Positions 1-8,586 of a stretch of DNA of 46,494 bases are shown here, piece by piece (positions within the stretch are counted from its first letter, which is position 1; the number at the start of each line of letters is the position of its first letter). Source of the stretch: Aurantimonas coralicida (lineage in GTDB: Bacteria > Pseudomonadota > Alphaproteobacteria > Rhizobiales > Rhizobiaceae); NCBI GenBank assembly GCA_011050685.1, contig DRFF01000016.1, positions 1-46,494 on the forward strand, in the 5' to 3' direction. Under the pieces are notes generated by a model. The model saw only the letters and a program-made list of their open reading frames with translations, ran no database searches and had not been told where the DNA came from. A program made the position numbers and the translations under genes.

Positions 1-832
1 CGCGGATCAGCGCGCCGATGTTGTCGCCCGCCTGGCCCTGGTCCAGAAGCTTGCGGAACATCTCCACGCCCGTCACCGTCGTCTTCTTGGTGTCGCGGAT
101 GCCGACGATCTCGACTTCCTCGCCAACCTTCACGATGCCGCGCTCCACACGCCCCGTCACCACCGTGCCGCGCCCCGAGATCGAGAACACGTCCTCGATC
201 GGCATCAGGAACGGCTGGTCGATCGGACGCGCCGGCGTCGGAATGTAGCGATCGACTTCCGCCATCAGCGCCCGCACCGCGTCCTCGCCGATCGTCTTGT
301 CGGAATCTTCCAGCGCCGCCAGCGCCGAACCCTTCACGATCGGGATGTCGTCGCCCGGGAACTCGTAGGACGACAGAAGCTCGCGAACTTCGAGCTCGAC
401 CAGCTCCAGAAGCTCCTCGTCGTCGACCTGATCGACCTTGTTCAGGAACACCACGACCGCCGGAACACCGACCTGGCGCGCCAGAAGAATGTGCTCGCGG
501 GTCTGCGGCATCGGGCCGTCAGCCGCCGACACCACCAGGATCGCCCCATCCATCTGCGCAGCGCCGGTGATCATGTTCTTCACGTAATCGGCGTGGCCCG
601 GGCAGTCGACATGCGCGTAATGCCGCGCTTCCGTCTCGTACTCCACATGCGCCGTCGAGATCGTGATCCCGCGCGCCTTCTCCTCCGGCGCCGCGTCGAT
701 CTGGTCATACGCACGGTATTCGCCGAAATACTTCGTGATCGCCGCCGTCAACGACGTCTTGCCGTGATCAACGTGACCAATCGTCCCGATGTTCACATGC
801 GGCTTGTTGCGCTCGAATTTGCTCTTGGCCAT
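1..832 (-). CDS. tuf: Elongation factor Tu, N-terminal part (3' end outside window)
   Basis: EF-Tu is the GTPase that delivers aminoacyl-tRNA to the ribosomal A site. Reading leftward from ATG at 832, the protein begins [20 protein letters not shown] and shows the P-loop GHVDHGKT, the switch region with [13 protein letters not shown] (G3) and NKVDQVDD (G4). About 277 residues are present, covering the GTPase domain and most of domain 2; the C-terminal third lies left of base 1. It sits downstream of tRNA-Tyr and tRNA-Gly on the same strand, a common tuf arrangement, and is probably co-transcribed with them from the promoter near 1285-1320. Many alphaproteobacteria carry two tuf copies, so this may not be the only one. 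Identity is certain. Confidence 0.98.
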   Translation of the reverse strand, partial: MAKSKFERNKPHVNIGTIGHVDHGKTSLTAAITKYFGEYRAYDQIDAAPEEKARGITISTAHVEYETEARHYAHVDCPGHADYVKNMITGAAQMDGAILVVSAADGPMPQTREHILLARQVGVPAVVVFLNKVDQVDDEELLELVELEVRELLSSYEFPGDDIPIVKGSALAALEDSDKTIGEDAVRALMAEVDRYIPTPARPIDQPFLMPIEDVFSISGRGTVVTGRVERGIVKVGEEVEIVGIRDTKKTTVTGVEMFRKLLDQGQAGDNIGALIR

Positions 833-1027
833 CGCCGATTCCCAACTTCGCAGGCGGTTATTTTCCGGCGCCACATAGCGAGTGCGGCCGGCAATGACAA
901 GCGTCTCCACCGCGGCGCGGCCAAACCAGCCGCCGCGACGCCAGGCGACACCATCGATTTCAGGGACATGCGGGAAACGTCGGCGCCGAGAGCCGGGCTA
1001 TGATTTTGGAGCGGGTGGCGGGGATTT

Positions 1028-1101
1028 TGGAGCGGGTAGCGGGAATCGAACCCGCATATTCAGCTTGGAAGGCTGCTGCTCTACCATTGAGCTATACCCG
1101 C
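1028..1101 (-). tRNA. tRNA-Gly (anticodon UCC)
   Basis: On the minus strand the 74-nt sequence has a GCGGGTA/TACCCGC acceptor stem, a D arm GCTC...GAGC, the anticodon loop CTTCCAA (UCC), a T arm with GGTTCGATTCC, and an encoded CCA end at 1028-1030. It lies 23 bp downstream of tRNA-Tyr and about 195 bp upstream of tuf. The outermost anticodon-stem pair looks like a G-A mismatch. Confidence 0.96.
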
Positions 1102-1124
1102 ACTTCTTAGCAAACGATCGGCAG

Positions 1125-1209
1125 TGGTGGAGGGGGCTGGATTCGAACCAGCGTACGCATAGCGAACGGATTTACAGTCCGTCTCCTTTAACCACTCGGA
1201 CACCCCTCC
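1125..1209 (-). tRNA. tRNA-Tyr (anticodon GUA)
   Basis: An 85-nt class II tRNA with a long variable arm, acceptor stem GGAGGGG/CCCCTCC, anticodon loop CTGTAAA (GUA), T-arm sequence GGTTCGAATCC and an encoded CCA. The combination of GUA and a long variable arm identifies bacterial tRNA-Tyr. It is the first transcribed element of the tRNA-Tyr/tRNA-Gly/tuf unit. Confidence 0.97.
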
Positions 1210-1284
1210 GAACTGCCGCCGACACGCGCAAGCGCTTGGCCCTACATGGATCGCAGCGGCGCATTCGCCAACCCCCGCGGTTCC

Positions 1285-1320
1285 GAGCGGCCTTATGAAA
1301 GGCGCGGAGCGATCTGTCAA
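1285..1320 (-). promoter_or_regulatory. Probable sigma-70 type promoter for tRNA-Tyr/tRNA-Gly/tuf
   Basis: On the minus strand there is a perfect TTGACA at 1320-1315, a 17-bp spacer, and CATAAG at 1297-1292 (four of six matches to TATAAT). Transcription would start near 1285, about 75 nt before the mature tRNA-Tyr 5' end. Box quality, spacing and position agree; no start-site data are available. Confidence 0.7.
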
Positions 1321-1443
1321 CGGCGCCCGGCCGTTGCGACGTCGATCGGCGGGGTCCGACGTACTCGTCGCGTTTCGCCGTATCCGCCGTTGCGGCGGAC
1401 CCCGCGCATTGAGCCCTGACGCCAGCTAAGATAAGCAGCAGCG

Positions 1444-2292
1444 ATGAGCGACGACACCACGACCCACACACCCAAGGATTCTCATTACGCCAATCTGCGG
1501 CGCGCCCATCGCGACCGCAAGCGCGGCGATGGCGAGGTGCCGGCTCGCCCAGACAAGCGGACCCAACCGGGTCGCCCGGATCCGGCGGGGCGCGTCCGGC
1601 TCTACGGACTGCACACGGTCGCCGCGGCGCTTCGCAACCCGCGCCGCAAGCTCCATCGCTTGCTCGCGACACGCAACGCGCTAGCCCGACTCGACATGGC
1701 CGAGGATCAGATCCCCTGCCCGGTCGAACTCGTCGAGCCAAGACAGCTTGATTCCGAGCTCGGAAGCGACGCCGTTCATCAGGGCTTGATGCTCGAGGCC
1801 GATCCATTGCCGACCGGTCGGCTGACCGATCTCGGAGAGGCCCGCCTCGTCCTCGTGCTGGACCAGGTGACCGACCCGCACAATGTCGGCGCGATTCTGC
1901 GCTCGGCGACGGCCTTCAACGCTGATGCATTGGTCACCACTGCCCGCCATTCACCTCAGGAAGGCGGCGTACTCGCCAAGGCTGCCTCGGGGGCGTTGGA
2001 GCACGTTCCGCAAATCGAGGTCGTCAATCTCGCCGAAGCGCTGATGGATTTGTCGAAACGCGGCTTTCGCACCGTTGGACTTGATTCGGAGGGGCCGGAG
2101 AGCTTCGAGGCGGCGCTGTCGGGTGACAGGATCGCCATCGTCCTCGGTGCCGAGGGCAAGGGACTGCGCCAGAAGACCATGGCGACGGTCGATGTCTTGG
2201 CGCGGCTGGAAATGAGCGGCGCGATCCGCTCGCTCAACGTTTCCAATGCTGCCGCCATTGCGCTCTACGCCACACGGCGCCACCTCGGCTGA
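1444..2292 (+). CDS. rlmB: 23S rRNA (guanosine-2'-O-)-methyltransferase RlmB (SpoU/TrmH family)
   Basis: This 282-residue SPOUT enzyme is expected to 2'-O-methylate a guanosine in 23S rRNA (G2251 in E. coli numbering) using SAM. After a basic, disordered N-terminus (about 1-50) comes the SpoU substrate-binding domain (about 52-120, starting RLYGLHTVAAAL). The catalytic SpoU domain then shows motif 1 (DPHNVGAILRSA), motif 2 (IVLGAEGKGLRQ) and motif 3 (RSLNVSNAAAIALY), which form the trefoil-knot SAM pocket. The ATG at 1444 gives the expected length. It is divergent from the tRNA-Tyr/Gly/tuf unit. A related TrmH-type tRNA or rRNA methylase is the only real alternative. Confidence 0.93.
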   Translation: MSDDTTTHTPKDSHYANLRRAHRDRKRGDGEVPARPDKRTQPGRPDPAGRVRLYGLHTVAAALRNPRRKLHRLLATRNALARLDMAEDQIPCPVELVEPRQLDSELGSDAVHQGLMLEADPLPTGRLTDLGEARLVLVLDQVTDPHNVGAILRSATAFNADALVTTARHSPQEGGVLAKAASGALEHVPQIEVVNLAEALMDLSKRGFRTVGLDSEGPESFEAALSGDRIAIVLGAEGKGLRQKTMATVDVLARLEMSGAIRSLNVSNAAAIALYATRRHLG

Positions 2293-2409
2293 CGGGTTCC
2301 GAGCGCGCAAATCCGCGCCGTTCGCGGCCGATTCGGAACGCGGTTGTCACCGATGTCGCAGGGATGATCCGTTGCCTCTGGTTCGGACAGGGTCGGACAA
2401 TGGGGAGAA

Positions 2410-2484
2410 TGGTGCCGGATGAGGGGATTGAACCCCCGACCTTCGGTTTACAAAACCGCTGCTCTACCGCTGAGCTAATCCGGC
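2410..2484 (-). tRNA. tRNA-Thr (anticodon UGU)
   Basis: A 75-nt minus-strand tRNA: acceptor GCCGGAT/ATCCGGC, D arm GCTCAGCGGTAGAGC, anticodon loop TTTGTAA (UGU), T arm with GGTTCAATCCC, and an encoded CCA. It lies alone between rlmB and nadK, on the opposite strand to both. Confidence 0.96.
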
Positions 2485-2646
2485 CCGGCGCGGCCCATAG
2501 CATATTTGTCAGCCCTATGCAGCGGGTTTTTGACCCGCGGAAAGCCACGGCGGCGCTTGGCCTCGGCCGCCCGCCGCGCTAGGTCTCAAACCCCGACACT
2601 GCGGCGCCGATCCGCATCCCTGAAAAGCCGAGCCCCGCGCCGACCA

Positions 2647-3420
2647 ATGTCACGCCCCGTCCAATCCATCACCTTCGTTGCCAGCGAAAGCCCGGCCGCC
2701 CAAGAGGCCGCCCACCGGCTGTCGGCGCTCTACGGCAATGATCGCGAGGAAAATGCCGAGGTGGTGGTCGCGCTCGGGGGCGACGGCTTCATGCTTCAAA
2801 CGCTGCACCGCTTCATGGGCAGCGGCATACCGATCTACGGCATGAACAAGGGCACGATCGGCTTCCTGATGAACGATTATCGGGAAGACGGCCTGAAAGA
2901 ACGTCTGGCGGCAGCGATCGAAAATGCCATCCATCCGCTCGCCATGACCGCCGTCGACGCCGCTGGCACCGTCCACAAGGCCTTGGCGATCAACGAGGTG
3001 GCGATTTTCCGCCAGTCCTACCAGGCTGCCCGGCTGCAAATTTCGATCGACGGCAAGGTCCGGCTGGACGAACTCGTCTGCGATGGCGTGATGGTCGCGA
3101 CCCCGATCGGATCGACGGCTTATAATCTGTCGGCGCAAGGCCCGATCATCCCGGTCGACGCGCCATTGCTGGCACTGACGCCGGTGAGCCCGTTCCGCCC
3201 ACGTCGTTGGCGCGGAGCGCTGTTGCCCAATCACCAGACGGTCGAGATCGTCGTCCTTGAGCCCGAAAAACGTCCCGTGAATGCCGTCGCCGACGCCACC
3301 GAAGTGAAGTCGGTCCACCGGATCACGATTTCCGAATCGCTCAACGATACCGGTCTCATTCTGTTCGATCACGATCATTCCTGGGACGAACGGATTCTCG
3401 CCGAACAGTTTCGCTATTAG
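2647..3420 (+). CDS. nadK: NAD kinase
   Basis: ATP-dependent (or polyphosphate-dependent) phosphorylation of NAD to NADP in the cytoplasm. The 257-residue protein from ATG 2647 has the family's GGDG signature (ALGGDGFML, near residue 47), the [10 protein letters not shown] segment, the conserved NEV (AINEVAIFR), and the core [20 protein letters not shown]. The reading frame stays open upstream to 2506, but that extension has low-complexity, Arg-rich composition and overlaps the end of the tRNA-Thr region. The ATG at 2647 gives the usual short alphaproteobacterial NadK beginning [13 protein letters not shown]. It is a single gene with no evident operon partner. Confidence 0.95.
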   Translation: MSRPVQSITFVASESPAAQEAAHRLSALYGNDREENAEVVVALGGDGFMLQTLHRFMGSGIPIYGMNKGTIGFLMNDYREDGLKERLAAAIENAIHPLAMTAVDAAGTVHKALAINEVAIFRQSYQAARLQISIDGKVRLDELVCDGVMVATPIGSTAYNLSAQGPIIPVDAPLLALTPVSPFRPRRWRGALLPNHQTVEIVVLEPEKRPVNAVADATEVKSVHRITISESLNDTGLILFDHDHSWDERILAEQFRY

Positions 3421-3486
3421 GGGGCGCGGCCCGAAGCCCCCTCCCCAGGCCGGCAGCGGCCGGCAGATAAGGCTGCGACCGGGATT

Positions 3487-3610
3487 GCTCGGGACAGACT
3501 CCAGAATCGCGAAAACATTGCCCTCGGTGTCTTTGAACGAGACCAGAGACCCGACGTCGGGAATCAACGTTTTCGGTTGAATGACCGAGCCGGATTCCGC
3601 TTCGATTCGA
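3487..3610 (-). pseudogene. Remnant of a VOC/glyoxalase-fold protein (C-terminal end only)
   Basis: The minus-strand translation reads SRIEAESGSVIQPKT and then IPDVGSLVSFKDTEGNVFAI. It matches the end of PhnB/glyoxalase-like VOC proteins, whose final strand contains the metal-binding Glu in a (D)xEGN(x)F(G)xxE pattern. About 40 residues remain; no start codon or N-terminal VOC half can be found, because the upstream DNA immediately becomes the end of the DUF2336 gene (stop at 3635). It is best read as a decayed gene fragment left by a deletion. Recognition rests on one motif block. Confidence 0.6.
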
Positions 3611-3634
3611 CTGGCACAGTTCTGTCGAACCCGT

Positions 3635-4774
3635 TCAGGCGGCCAGCTTCCTGGCCTGCTGCCGTGCCGCATCCCGTTCGGTCTCGCCGGCCAGCCGATG
3701 CAGAAACCGCATCATGGCCTCAAAGCCCGCGGTCCGCGATCGGTCACCCGAGGTCGCAACGAGCCGCTGCATGATCATCTGCGGCACGTCCTCTGCGGCG
3801 GCGATCCGTTTGCCGGATGCGATCTCGCGCCAGACCCCCACGGCGATCAGGAACAGCGGCGCGGCGACGGAGGGAAGCCCGCATGTAATGACCATGGTCC
3901 GAAATGCGCCGTCGCGCCCCTCGGCGAGAATCGAGCGGACCCGCCGTTCCGACATCGACGACAACCGCACCAGCGCGGCGGCGAACAGGTCGATATTGCC
4001 GGCGCAGACCGTGCGCAGGAGGAAGGCGACGTTGAGCTGGCCGCTGGCCCGCAAATGTTCGACCAAGGCGGGAATTTCGACCTCCGGAACGGTTTCGGCG
4101 AGCATCGCCGTCGCCCGTTCACAGGCGTCGGAAGCCAGTCGCTCGGCCCGATCCGCGCCGACCAGATTGCATAACATCGGCAGCGCGGCGAGCGCCTGGC
4201 CCGTGCGCAGGATCATCGTCTGGCGCACAGTCGCAGGCAGGTCACGACGATCGAGCAGCGCTCCGCGCACCGACGCGTTGGCGCCATGCCGTTCGGCAAT
4301 TCGCCGGAAACTCACACCAGCGATCGCGGCGCCTCGGTTTTCGAGCAACGATATGCAGCAGCCCGGTTCCGCGACCTCGGCGATCGCGGCCGCGACGCGC
4401 GTCGATACCACGCGCCGGGTGGCGATCGCAGTGCGCAATTCGGCGGACCCGCTTGCCGCTAGGTCGATCAGCTCGTCGTCACGCAGCGCCGGGGAACGGC
4501 TGGCGACGACGCAGGCGATCGCCGGATTGTCCTCGCAGAGGCTGAGGAGCACCGTCCGGGGAACCCGGCTGTCATCGGCAAGCCCCTCGGCGAGCGCCAG
4601 ACGAACCTTCGGCGACGGATCATCGAGCATCAGGGTCAAGGCCGCCTGGGCCCCGGCCTGCTCCTCGGCCGTGATGCGGCCCTCGACGAAGGCACGCGCG
4701 AGAATTGTCGCGCCCTCCGCACGCTGTGCGCTATTCGCCGTCTCGCACCATTTGACGAACCGCTGGACGATCAT
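3635..4774 (-). CDS. DUF2336 domain-containing protein (HEAT-like helical protein)
   Basis: The 379-residue all-helical protein begins MIVQRFVKWCETANSAQRAE, the typical opening of alphaproteobacterial DUF2336 proteins, and continues with HEAT-like repeats such as DDPSPKVRLALAEGLADD and a long Ala/Arg-rich alpha-helical tail. There is no signal peptide and no catalytic motif. The family is widespread in alphaproteobacteria and its function is not established; some members are encoded near sensory or cell-cycle genes, but nothing here suggests that. The ATG at 4774 has an AGAGG ribosome-binding site; an in-frame TTG at 4822 exists but is less convincing. The gene is transcribed toward the VOC remnant and away from the flavin reductase. 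Confidence 0.85.
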   Translation of the reverse strand: MIVQRFVKWCETANSAQRAEGATILARAFVEGRITAEEQAGAQAALTLMLDDPSPKVRLALAEGLADDSRVPRTVLLSLCEDNPAIACVVASRSPALRDDELIDLAASGSAELRTAIATRRVVSTRVAAAIAEVAEPGCCISLLENRGAAIAGVSFRRIAERHGANASVRGALLDRRDLPATVRQTMILRTGQALAALPMLCNLVGADRAERLASDACERATAMLAETVPEVEIPALVEHLRASGQLNVAFLLRTVCAGNIDLFAAALVRLSSMSERRVRSILAEGRDGAFRTMVITCGLPSVAAPLFLIAVGVWREIASGKRIAAAEDVPQMIMQRLVATSGDRSRTAGFEAMMRFLHRLAGETERDAARQQARKLAA

Positions 4775-4881
4775 GGAAAACGCGACCTCTACCGCTACCG
4801 ACTTCACGATACTGGCAAGCAAAGGTTTAGGTTTCGTTCACCATAACGATTCGTCCCGGTACAGGCTGTCCGCAGGGCCCT

Positions 4882-5505
4882 CTAAACGTCGGCGCCATCG
4901 GGGGTTCGGGGCCGCGCCATCTGGAAAACCTGGTCGGTCACCGCATAGTCGAGATAGCCGAGCCGGGAGAGCGGCGCCGCAAGGGCCATGTCGATCATGC
5001 CGTCCCTAAGAATCGCCTCGTCGATATGAATCCCGACCACCTGGCCGATCACGACGACGTTCTCCGACGCTTCGCCGTTCAGTCCGGTCGGTCGAAACGA
5101 ATGGGTCACCCGGCACTCCAGCGCCGCCGGACTCTCGGCGACACGGGGGGCGGAAACCAGCCTCGACGGGGCCTCGGTCAAGCCCGAAAAACCAAACTCG
5201 CTGGTTCCGCGCTCGGCGGTCGCGGAAGTCCGGTTCATCTGCGCGGCGAGCTGGCGCGTCGCGAGGTTGGCGACGAACTCGCCGGATTCGATCGCGAAAC
5301 TGGCGGAATCCTTCATGCCGACCGAGGAAAACATGACCAGCTTCGGCCGATCGCTGATCGCGTTGAAGAAGCTGTAGGGCGCGAGATTGACCGAGCCATC
5401 CTTGGCCCGCGTCGAGATCCAGCCGATCGGCCGCGGCGCGACGATCGCCTTGAACGGGTCATGCGGCAGGCCGTGATCGTTCCGGTCGGTCGTATAAAAC
5501 AGCAT
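4882..5505 (-). CDS. Flavin reductase / FMN-binding split-barrel protein (DIM6/NTAB type)
   Basis: A 207-residue FMN-binding split-barrel protein. Early motifs are IVAPRPIGWISTRAKDG (FMN phosphate and isoalloxazine contact region) and NLAPYSFFNAISDRPKLVMF, followed by FVANLATRQLAAQMN, all characteristic of the flavin reductase-like domain. It would bind FMN in the cytoplasm and reduce it or act on a flavin-linked substrate; the true substrate is unknown. The ATG at 5505 overlaps the TGA of the upstream nitroreductase gene by one base, with GGAG just before it; a GTG at 5508 is also possible. The overlap argues for translational coupling, so the two flavoproteins probably work together. Confidence 0.88.
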   Translation of the reverse strand: MLFYTTDRNDHGLPHDPFKAIVAPRPIGWISTRAKDGSVNLAPYSFFNAISDRPKLVMFSSVGMKDSASFAIESGEFVANLATRQLAAQMNRTSATAERGTSEFGFSGLTEAPSRLVSAPRVAESPAALECRVTHSFRPTGLNGEASENVVVIGQVVGIHIDEAILRDGMIDMALAAPLSRLGYLDYAVTDQVFQMARPRTPDGADV

Positions 5506-6089
5506 CACTCCTCACCCGGCACGCGCGCTTCGCTGACGACATCGGCCAATGCCGGGCGCGGACGCTCCGAAGGCGGTTCCTGCGGCGTGCCCACATGAAT
5601 GAAGCCGACGACCTTCTCGTCCGGCCGGATGCCGAGGATAGCCTTGGCCTCGTCGTCATAGGCAACCCATTCCGTGACCCAATTGGCCGCGTAACCCTTG
5701 GCGTGAACAGCGTTGGCGAGATTCATCGCCGCCGCGCCGCCGGACAGCACCTGCTCCCAGACCGGGATCTTCACATGCTCTTTCGAGGTCGAAACGACGG
5801 CAACCACCAACGGACTGCGGCTGAAGCGGGTGGCTTCGACCCGCCGCCGCGTTTCGGACAACGGCCCGTCCTCACGGCGCTCGGCCAGCGCGGCGAGCGC
5901 GGCACCGATCCGCTCGGCCGGTTCGCCGCGATAAAGGATGAAGCGCCAAGGCGCGAGCTTGCCATGGTCGGGCACACGAATGGCGGCCGATAGTATGGCA
6001 TCCAGCTCCGCTCCCTCCGGCGCGGGTGCGGCCAGCATCGGGATCGGCACGGAACGGCGGGTGGACAAGAGCGTGAACGGATCGGTCAA
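5505..6089 (-). CDS. Nitroreductase family protein (YdjA-like)
   Basis: This 194-residue FMN-dependent oxidoreductase has the N-terminal phosphate-binding STRRSVP, then the YdjA-like signature AIRVPDHGKLAPWRF and a C-terminal IHVGTPQEPP segment near the flavin site. It probably reduces nitro or quinone compounds with NAD(P)H as a homodimer; the physiological substrate is unknown. The frame starts at TTG 6089. A later ATG would delete the essential RRS motif, so the TTG is preferred. It is the first gene of a two-gene unit with the overlapping flavin reductase. Confidence 0.88.
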   Translation of the reverse strand: MTDPFTLLSTRRSVPIPMLAAPAPEGAELDAILSAAIRVPDHGKLAPWRFILYRGEPAERIGAALAALAERREDGPLSETRRRVEATRFSRSPLVVAVVSTSKEHVKIPVWEQVLSGGAAAMNLANAVHAKGYAANWVTEWVAYDDEAKAILGIRPDEKVVGFIHVGTPQEPPSERPRPALADVVSEARVPGEE

Positions 6090-6168
6090 GATGGTATCTT
6101 TCGGTAAAGGTCAGGCGAGAGAGTCGCGGGAATCGGGACGATTCGTGGACCGCGGATTATGGCGCACG

Positions 6169-7311
6169 TCAGTCGCCCGAACCGACGCCATCGGAGACGA
6201 CGGCCGCCACGTCCGAGGTCAAAACCTCCACGTCGGTGTTCTCGCCCGCTCGGACTTCGAACTGTCGCTGATAGACCTTGTCGCGGTTCTTGGCCACGAT
6301 CACGTAATCGCCCGCCGCAAGCACCATCGACGGGAAGGCGCCGACGCTCTCGCGCACCACGTCGCCAGAGGCGGTGGTGATCGACCAGGCGGTGTCGGCG
6401 ATCGCCTCACCGCCCTGTTCGCGCACCAGCTTCATCGTTAGCAACGCCGCCCGATGCTGCAGTCTGGCCTCGGTGAGTTTTCCGGCCTCCACCCTGATGT
6501 CGGCACGAACCGATGCGTTGACCGAGCCGTAGCTGGAGACGACATGGTAGGTATCGGCGTTCAGCCGCAACACCTTGTCGGGCGGAACGTCGCTGGCGAC
6601 GAGGTCGCGATCGGAATCGTCCTCAGCATCGGTGTACACGTCGAATTTCAGCTTCGTCGGATCGATCGCCGATCCATCGGCGGCAATCGCCTCGAGCTTG
6701 AGCCCCCCCGCCCCGAGCACGACGGTTTCCCGCGTCCTGACGCCCGAAAACTCGATCCGCTTGACGACGCCGGCCCGGCCGAAGCCGACATGCAGGATGT
6801 AGGAGCCGGCCGGCACTTCGAAATTCGCAACGCTGGTCTGCGAGGAGGCGATGAGCGTCGGTCTACCGTCGATCGCCGGGATCGCCGAAAACAGCCGCCA
6901 GACGAGGCCGTTCGGTATTGCCTCGCTGTCCTCGGTCAGCCGCGCCTCGAGAATCAGCGGCGCGCGGGGGGTGATCACGTCCTTGCCCGGCATGTTCTGC
7001 GGAGCATAGGCCGGCAGTCCGGGAAGCGTGATCGCGGGCGCGCTCGGCCGCCCCAGGGACGAAGGCAGGGCGATCGGCTCGAAGCGGCGCAGCGATCCTT
7101 GCGGCGCGGCGCCGACATCGCGCGAGTCCGGGAGCAGTTCCGTCGCAGAGGGCGAGACGTACCCGCCGGGCTCGCGCGATTCGTCCCCGTTGAAGAGTCC
7201 GCGGACGCTCCGGTCGAGCAGCGAAGGTATCGGGATGTCCTGCGCCGCCGCCGGGTTGCTCGCCAGCATCATGGCACCCATGATCGCCAAAAGACGTGCG
7301 TCAACGAACAA
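6169..7311 (-). CDS. Exported protein of unknown function with repeated beta-sandwich-like segments
   Basis: 380 residues. The N-terminus (MFVDARLLAIMGAMMLASNP, then AAAQD) reads as a signal peptide with AxA-type cleavage near residue 24, so a periplasmic or surface location is inferred. The mature protein contains at least two similar Gly/Val-rich segments ending in beta motifs: VPAGSYILHVGFGRAGVVKR (about 155-190) and LAAGDYVIVAKNRDKVYQRQ (near 335). These resemble carboxypeptidase-regulatory or PEGA-like beta-sandwich repeats, which usually mediate binding. No enzyme motif is visible. The start is TTG at 7311, supported by AGGGG eight bases upstream. It stands alone on the minus strand. 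I do not recognise a named family. Confidence 0.75.
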   Translation of the reverse strand: MFVDARLLAIMGAMMLASNPAAAQDIPIPSLLDRSVRGLFNGDESREPGGYVSPSATELLPDSRDVGAAPQGSLRRFEPIALPSSLGRPSAPAITLPGLPAYAPQNMPGKDVITPRAPLILEARLTEDSEAIPNGLVWRLFSAIPAIDGRPTLIASSQTSVANFEVPAGSYILHVGFGRAGVVKRIEFSGVRTRETVVLGAGGLKLEAIAADGSAIDPTKLKFDVYTDAEDDSDRDLVASDVPPDKVLRLNADTYHVVSSYGSVNASVRADIRVEAGKLTEARLQHRAALLTMKLVREQGGEAIADTAWSITTASGDVVRESVGAFPSMVLAAGDYVIVAKNRDKVYQRQFEVRAGENTDVEVLTSDVAAVVSDGVGSGD

Positions 7312-7553
7312 TGCTGCGACCCCTCACGATGCCACCCCTTCCCAGGGTTCTTGATCGCAGATCATGGACGAATTCAAGGCGTCCGGTCTGCGTTCGGGCG
7401 TAAACCGAACACATAGCATGGAAAATGTTCGCTCCGGCGTCGGGAAGGTCGCAACCGGGCGCAAGCTTCCACGGCCTCGCTGGAATACAGCGCGGATCGC
7501 CAGGACGACGTGGTGAATCGGCGAGACGGCGAGACGGCAGCGCAAACACCAAC
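7312..7553. other. Intergenic region without a supported gene
   Basis: Together with the terminator hairpin and its flank this leaves about 300 bp without a gene between the exported protein (start 7311) and the RTX-like gene (stop 7612), both on the minus strand. Short frames here lack ribosome-binding sites and family resemblance. It should hold the promoter of the 6169-7311 gene, but no convincing box pair was picked out. Confidence 0.5.
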
Positions 7554-7584
7554 CGTGCCCCGACGCGATCATCGTCAGGGCACG
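7554..7584 (-). terminator. Hairpin terminator downstream of the RTX-like gene
   Basis: A perfect CGTGCCC/GGGCACG outer stem, one C-A mismatch, and an inner GACG/CGTC stem around a 7-nt loop. It starts 28 bp past the stop codon at 7612. On the minus strand it is followed by GTTGGTGTTT, only moderately U-rich, so the hairpin is clear but termination efficiency is uncertain. Confidence 0.5.
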
Positions 7585-7611
7585 GCGCTATGGTTTACTG
7601 GCGCGGCGGCG

Positions 7612-8586
7612 TCAGACGAAATCGATCACCTCGACCGCAATCTGGTTCGCGGCAATCAAATTGTGCCCGCCGTCATAGGCTTCAAGCCGGATGTCGAACT
7701 CGGCTGGGCCGAAACCCGGAGCGTAGGGTTGCTGACCTGGCGTGTTCGGATCCGCGTCGATGAAATCCTCGATAAACCCGAATGCGTAATTTTCCGAGTT
7801 CTGGGCCACATTGGCGTTGCCGCCGTCGTCGCCGATACGCGGGATTCCGTCCTGATCGACCCAGATAAAGCCGGTGTCGTTGGGGACCGCCACTCCCGGG
7901 TCAACCATCGTCAGCTCACGAAACTCGGTGCCGGCTGTCGGATCGACATCGATCAGTAGCTTGAAGGTGAAGTCGGACAGATCTGTCGTCGCCCCATCGA
8001 GCCCGGTGGCGATCGAGTAGTCGAAGCTCCACGCCGCCCGGTTCGCGTTGTTTGACGACGAGCCATTCGTGGTGGACTGCGCTCCATCTTCCACTTGGAA
8101 ATGGACCGTTCCATCGGCATCTACGGATACCGGATCCTGGCTGGGTCCCTGTCGATATTTGACGGCAAGCGCCAGTTCGACTCCGGCGCTTTCGCTTTGC
8201 GTCACAACGAAATCGTTGACCGAGTTGCCACTACCGACAAACATCTCGCCACCGTCCTGTGCCGATGCGTCGATCTGCGTGTCGACGCGCGTGGTCGCAC
8301 CCGTGGCGGTATTATAATAAACGTCATCGCCAAGATCGGCGGTGCCGTTGTTAAAGAGGATCGTTTCGACCTTCTTGAACTCGTAAATCCCGCCGGTGGA
8401 ATCGGTCACGGTGACCTTGTCGTTGCCGGTCCCCTTGCGCGCGAAATCGAAATCCTCGAACGAACTTTCGAAGATCGCGATGTCGATGCCCTTCTTACCG
8501 TCGTAGCTGAAATCCGGGTCCCCGATCTGGAACACATCATCCAAATTGGTCCCTTTGACTTTCGAGAGTTTTGCGCTTTTTGCCAT
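7612..8586 (-). CDS. Protein with an N-terminal RTX-associated beta domain, probably secreted
   Basis: 324 residues, very acidic, almost Cys-free, no classical signal peptide. Residues about 10-85 (GTNLDDVFQIGDPDFSYDGK, then IAIFESSFEDFDF, VTVTDSTGGIYEFKKVETIL and FNNGTADLGDD) follow the module that normally comes after calcium-binding RTX nonapeptides near the C-terminus of type I secreted proteins (a D-rich segment, then VE-x-L-x-F-x-[DN]GT). The rest (about 115-324) is an Asp/Asn/Gly-rich beta-type domain with VDQDGIPRIGDDGG and YAFGFIEDFIDADP stretches that could bind calcium. Type I secretion is therefore plausible, but no ABC/MFP export genes are nearby. ATG 8586 is preceded by GGGGAAAG. 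Its role is unknown. Confidence 0.72.
   Translation of the reverse strand: MAKSAKLSKVKGTNLDDVFQIGDPDFSYDGKKGIDIAIFESSFEDFDFARKGTGNDKVTVTDSTGGIYEFKKVETILFNNGTADLGDDVYYNTATGATTRVDTQIDASAQDGGEMFVGSGNSVNDFVVTQSESAGVELALAVKYRQGPSQDPVSVDADGTVHFQVEDGAQSTTNGSSSNNANRAAWSFDYSIATGLDGATTDLSDFTFKLLIDVDPTAGTEFRELTMVDPGVAVPNDTGFIWVDQDGIPRIGDDGGNANVAQNSENYAFGFIEDFIDADPNTPGQQPYAPGFGPAEFDIRLEAYDGGHNLIAANQIAVEVIDFV

Noticed and set aside
2506-2646. N-terminal extension of nadK to 2506
   Set aside because: The extension is Arg/Ser-rich and lies just past the tRNA-Thr gene; the ATG at 2647 gives the normal family length.
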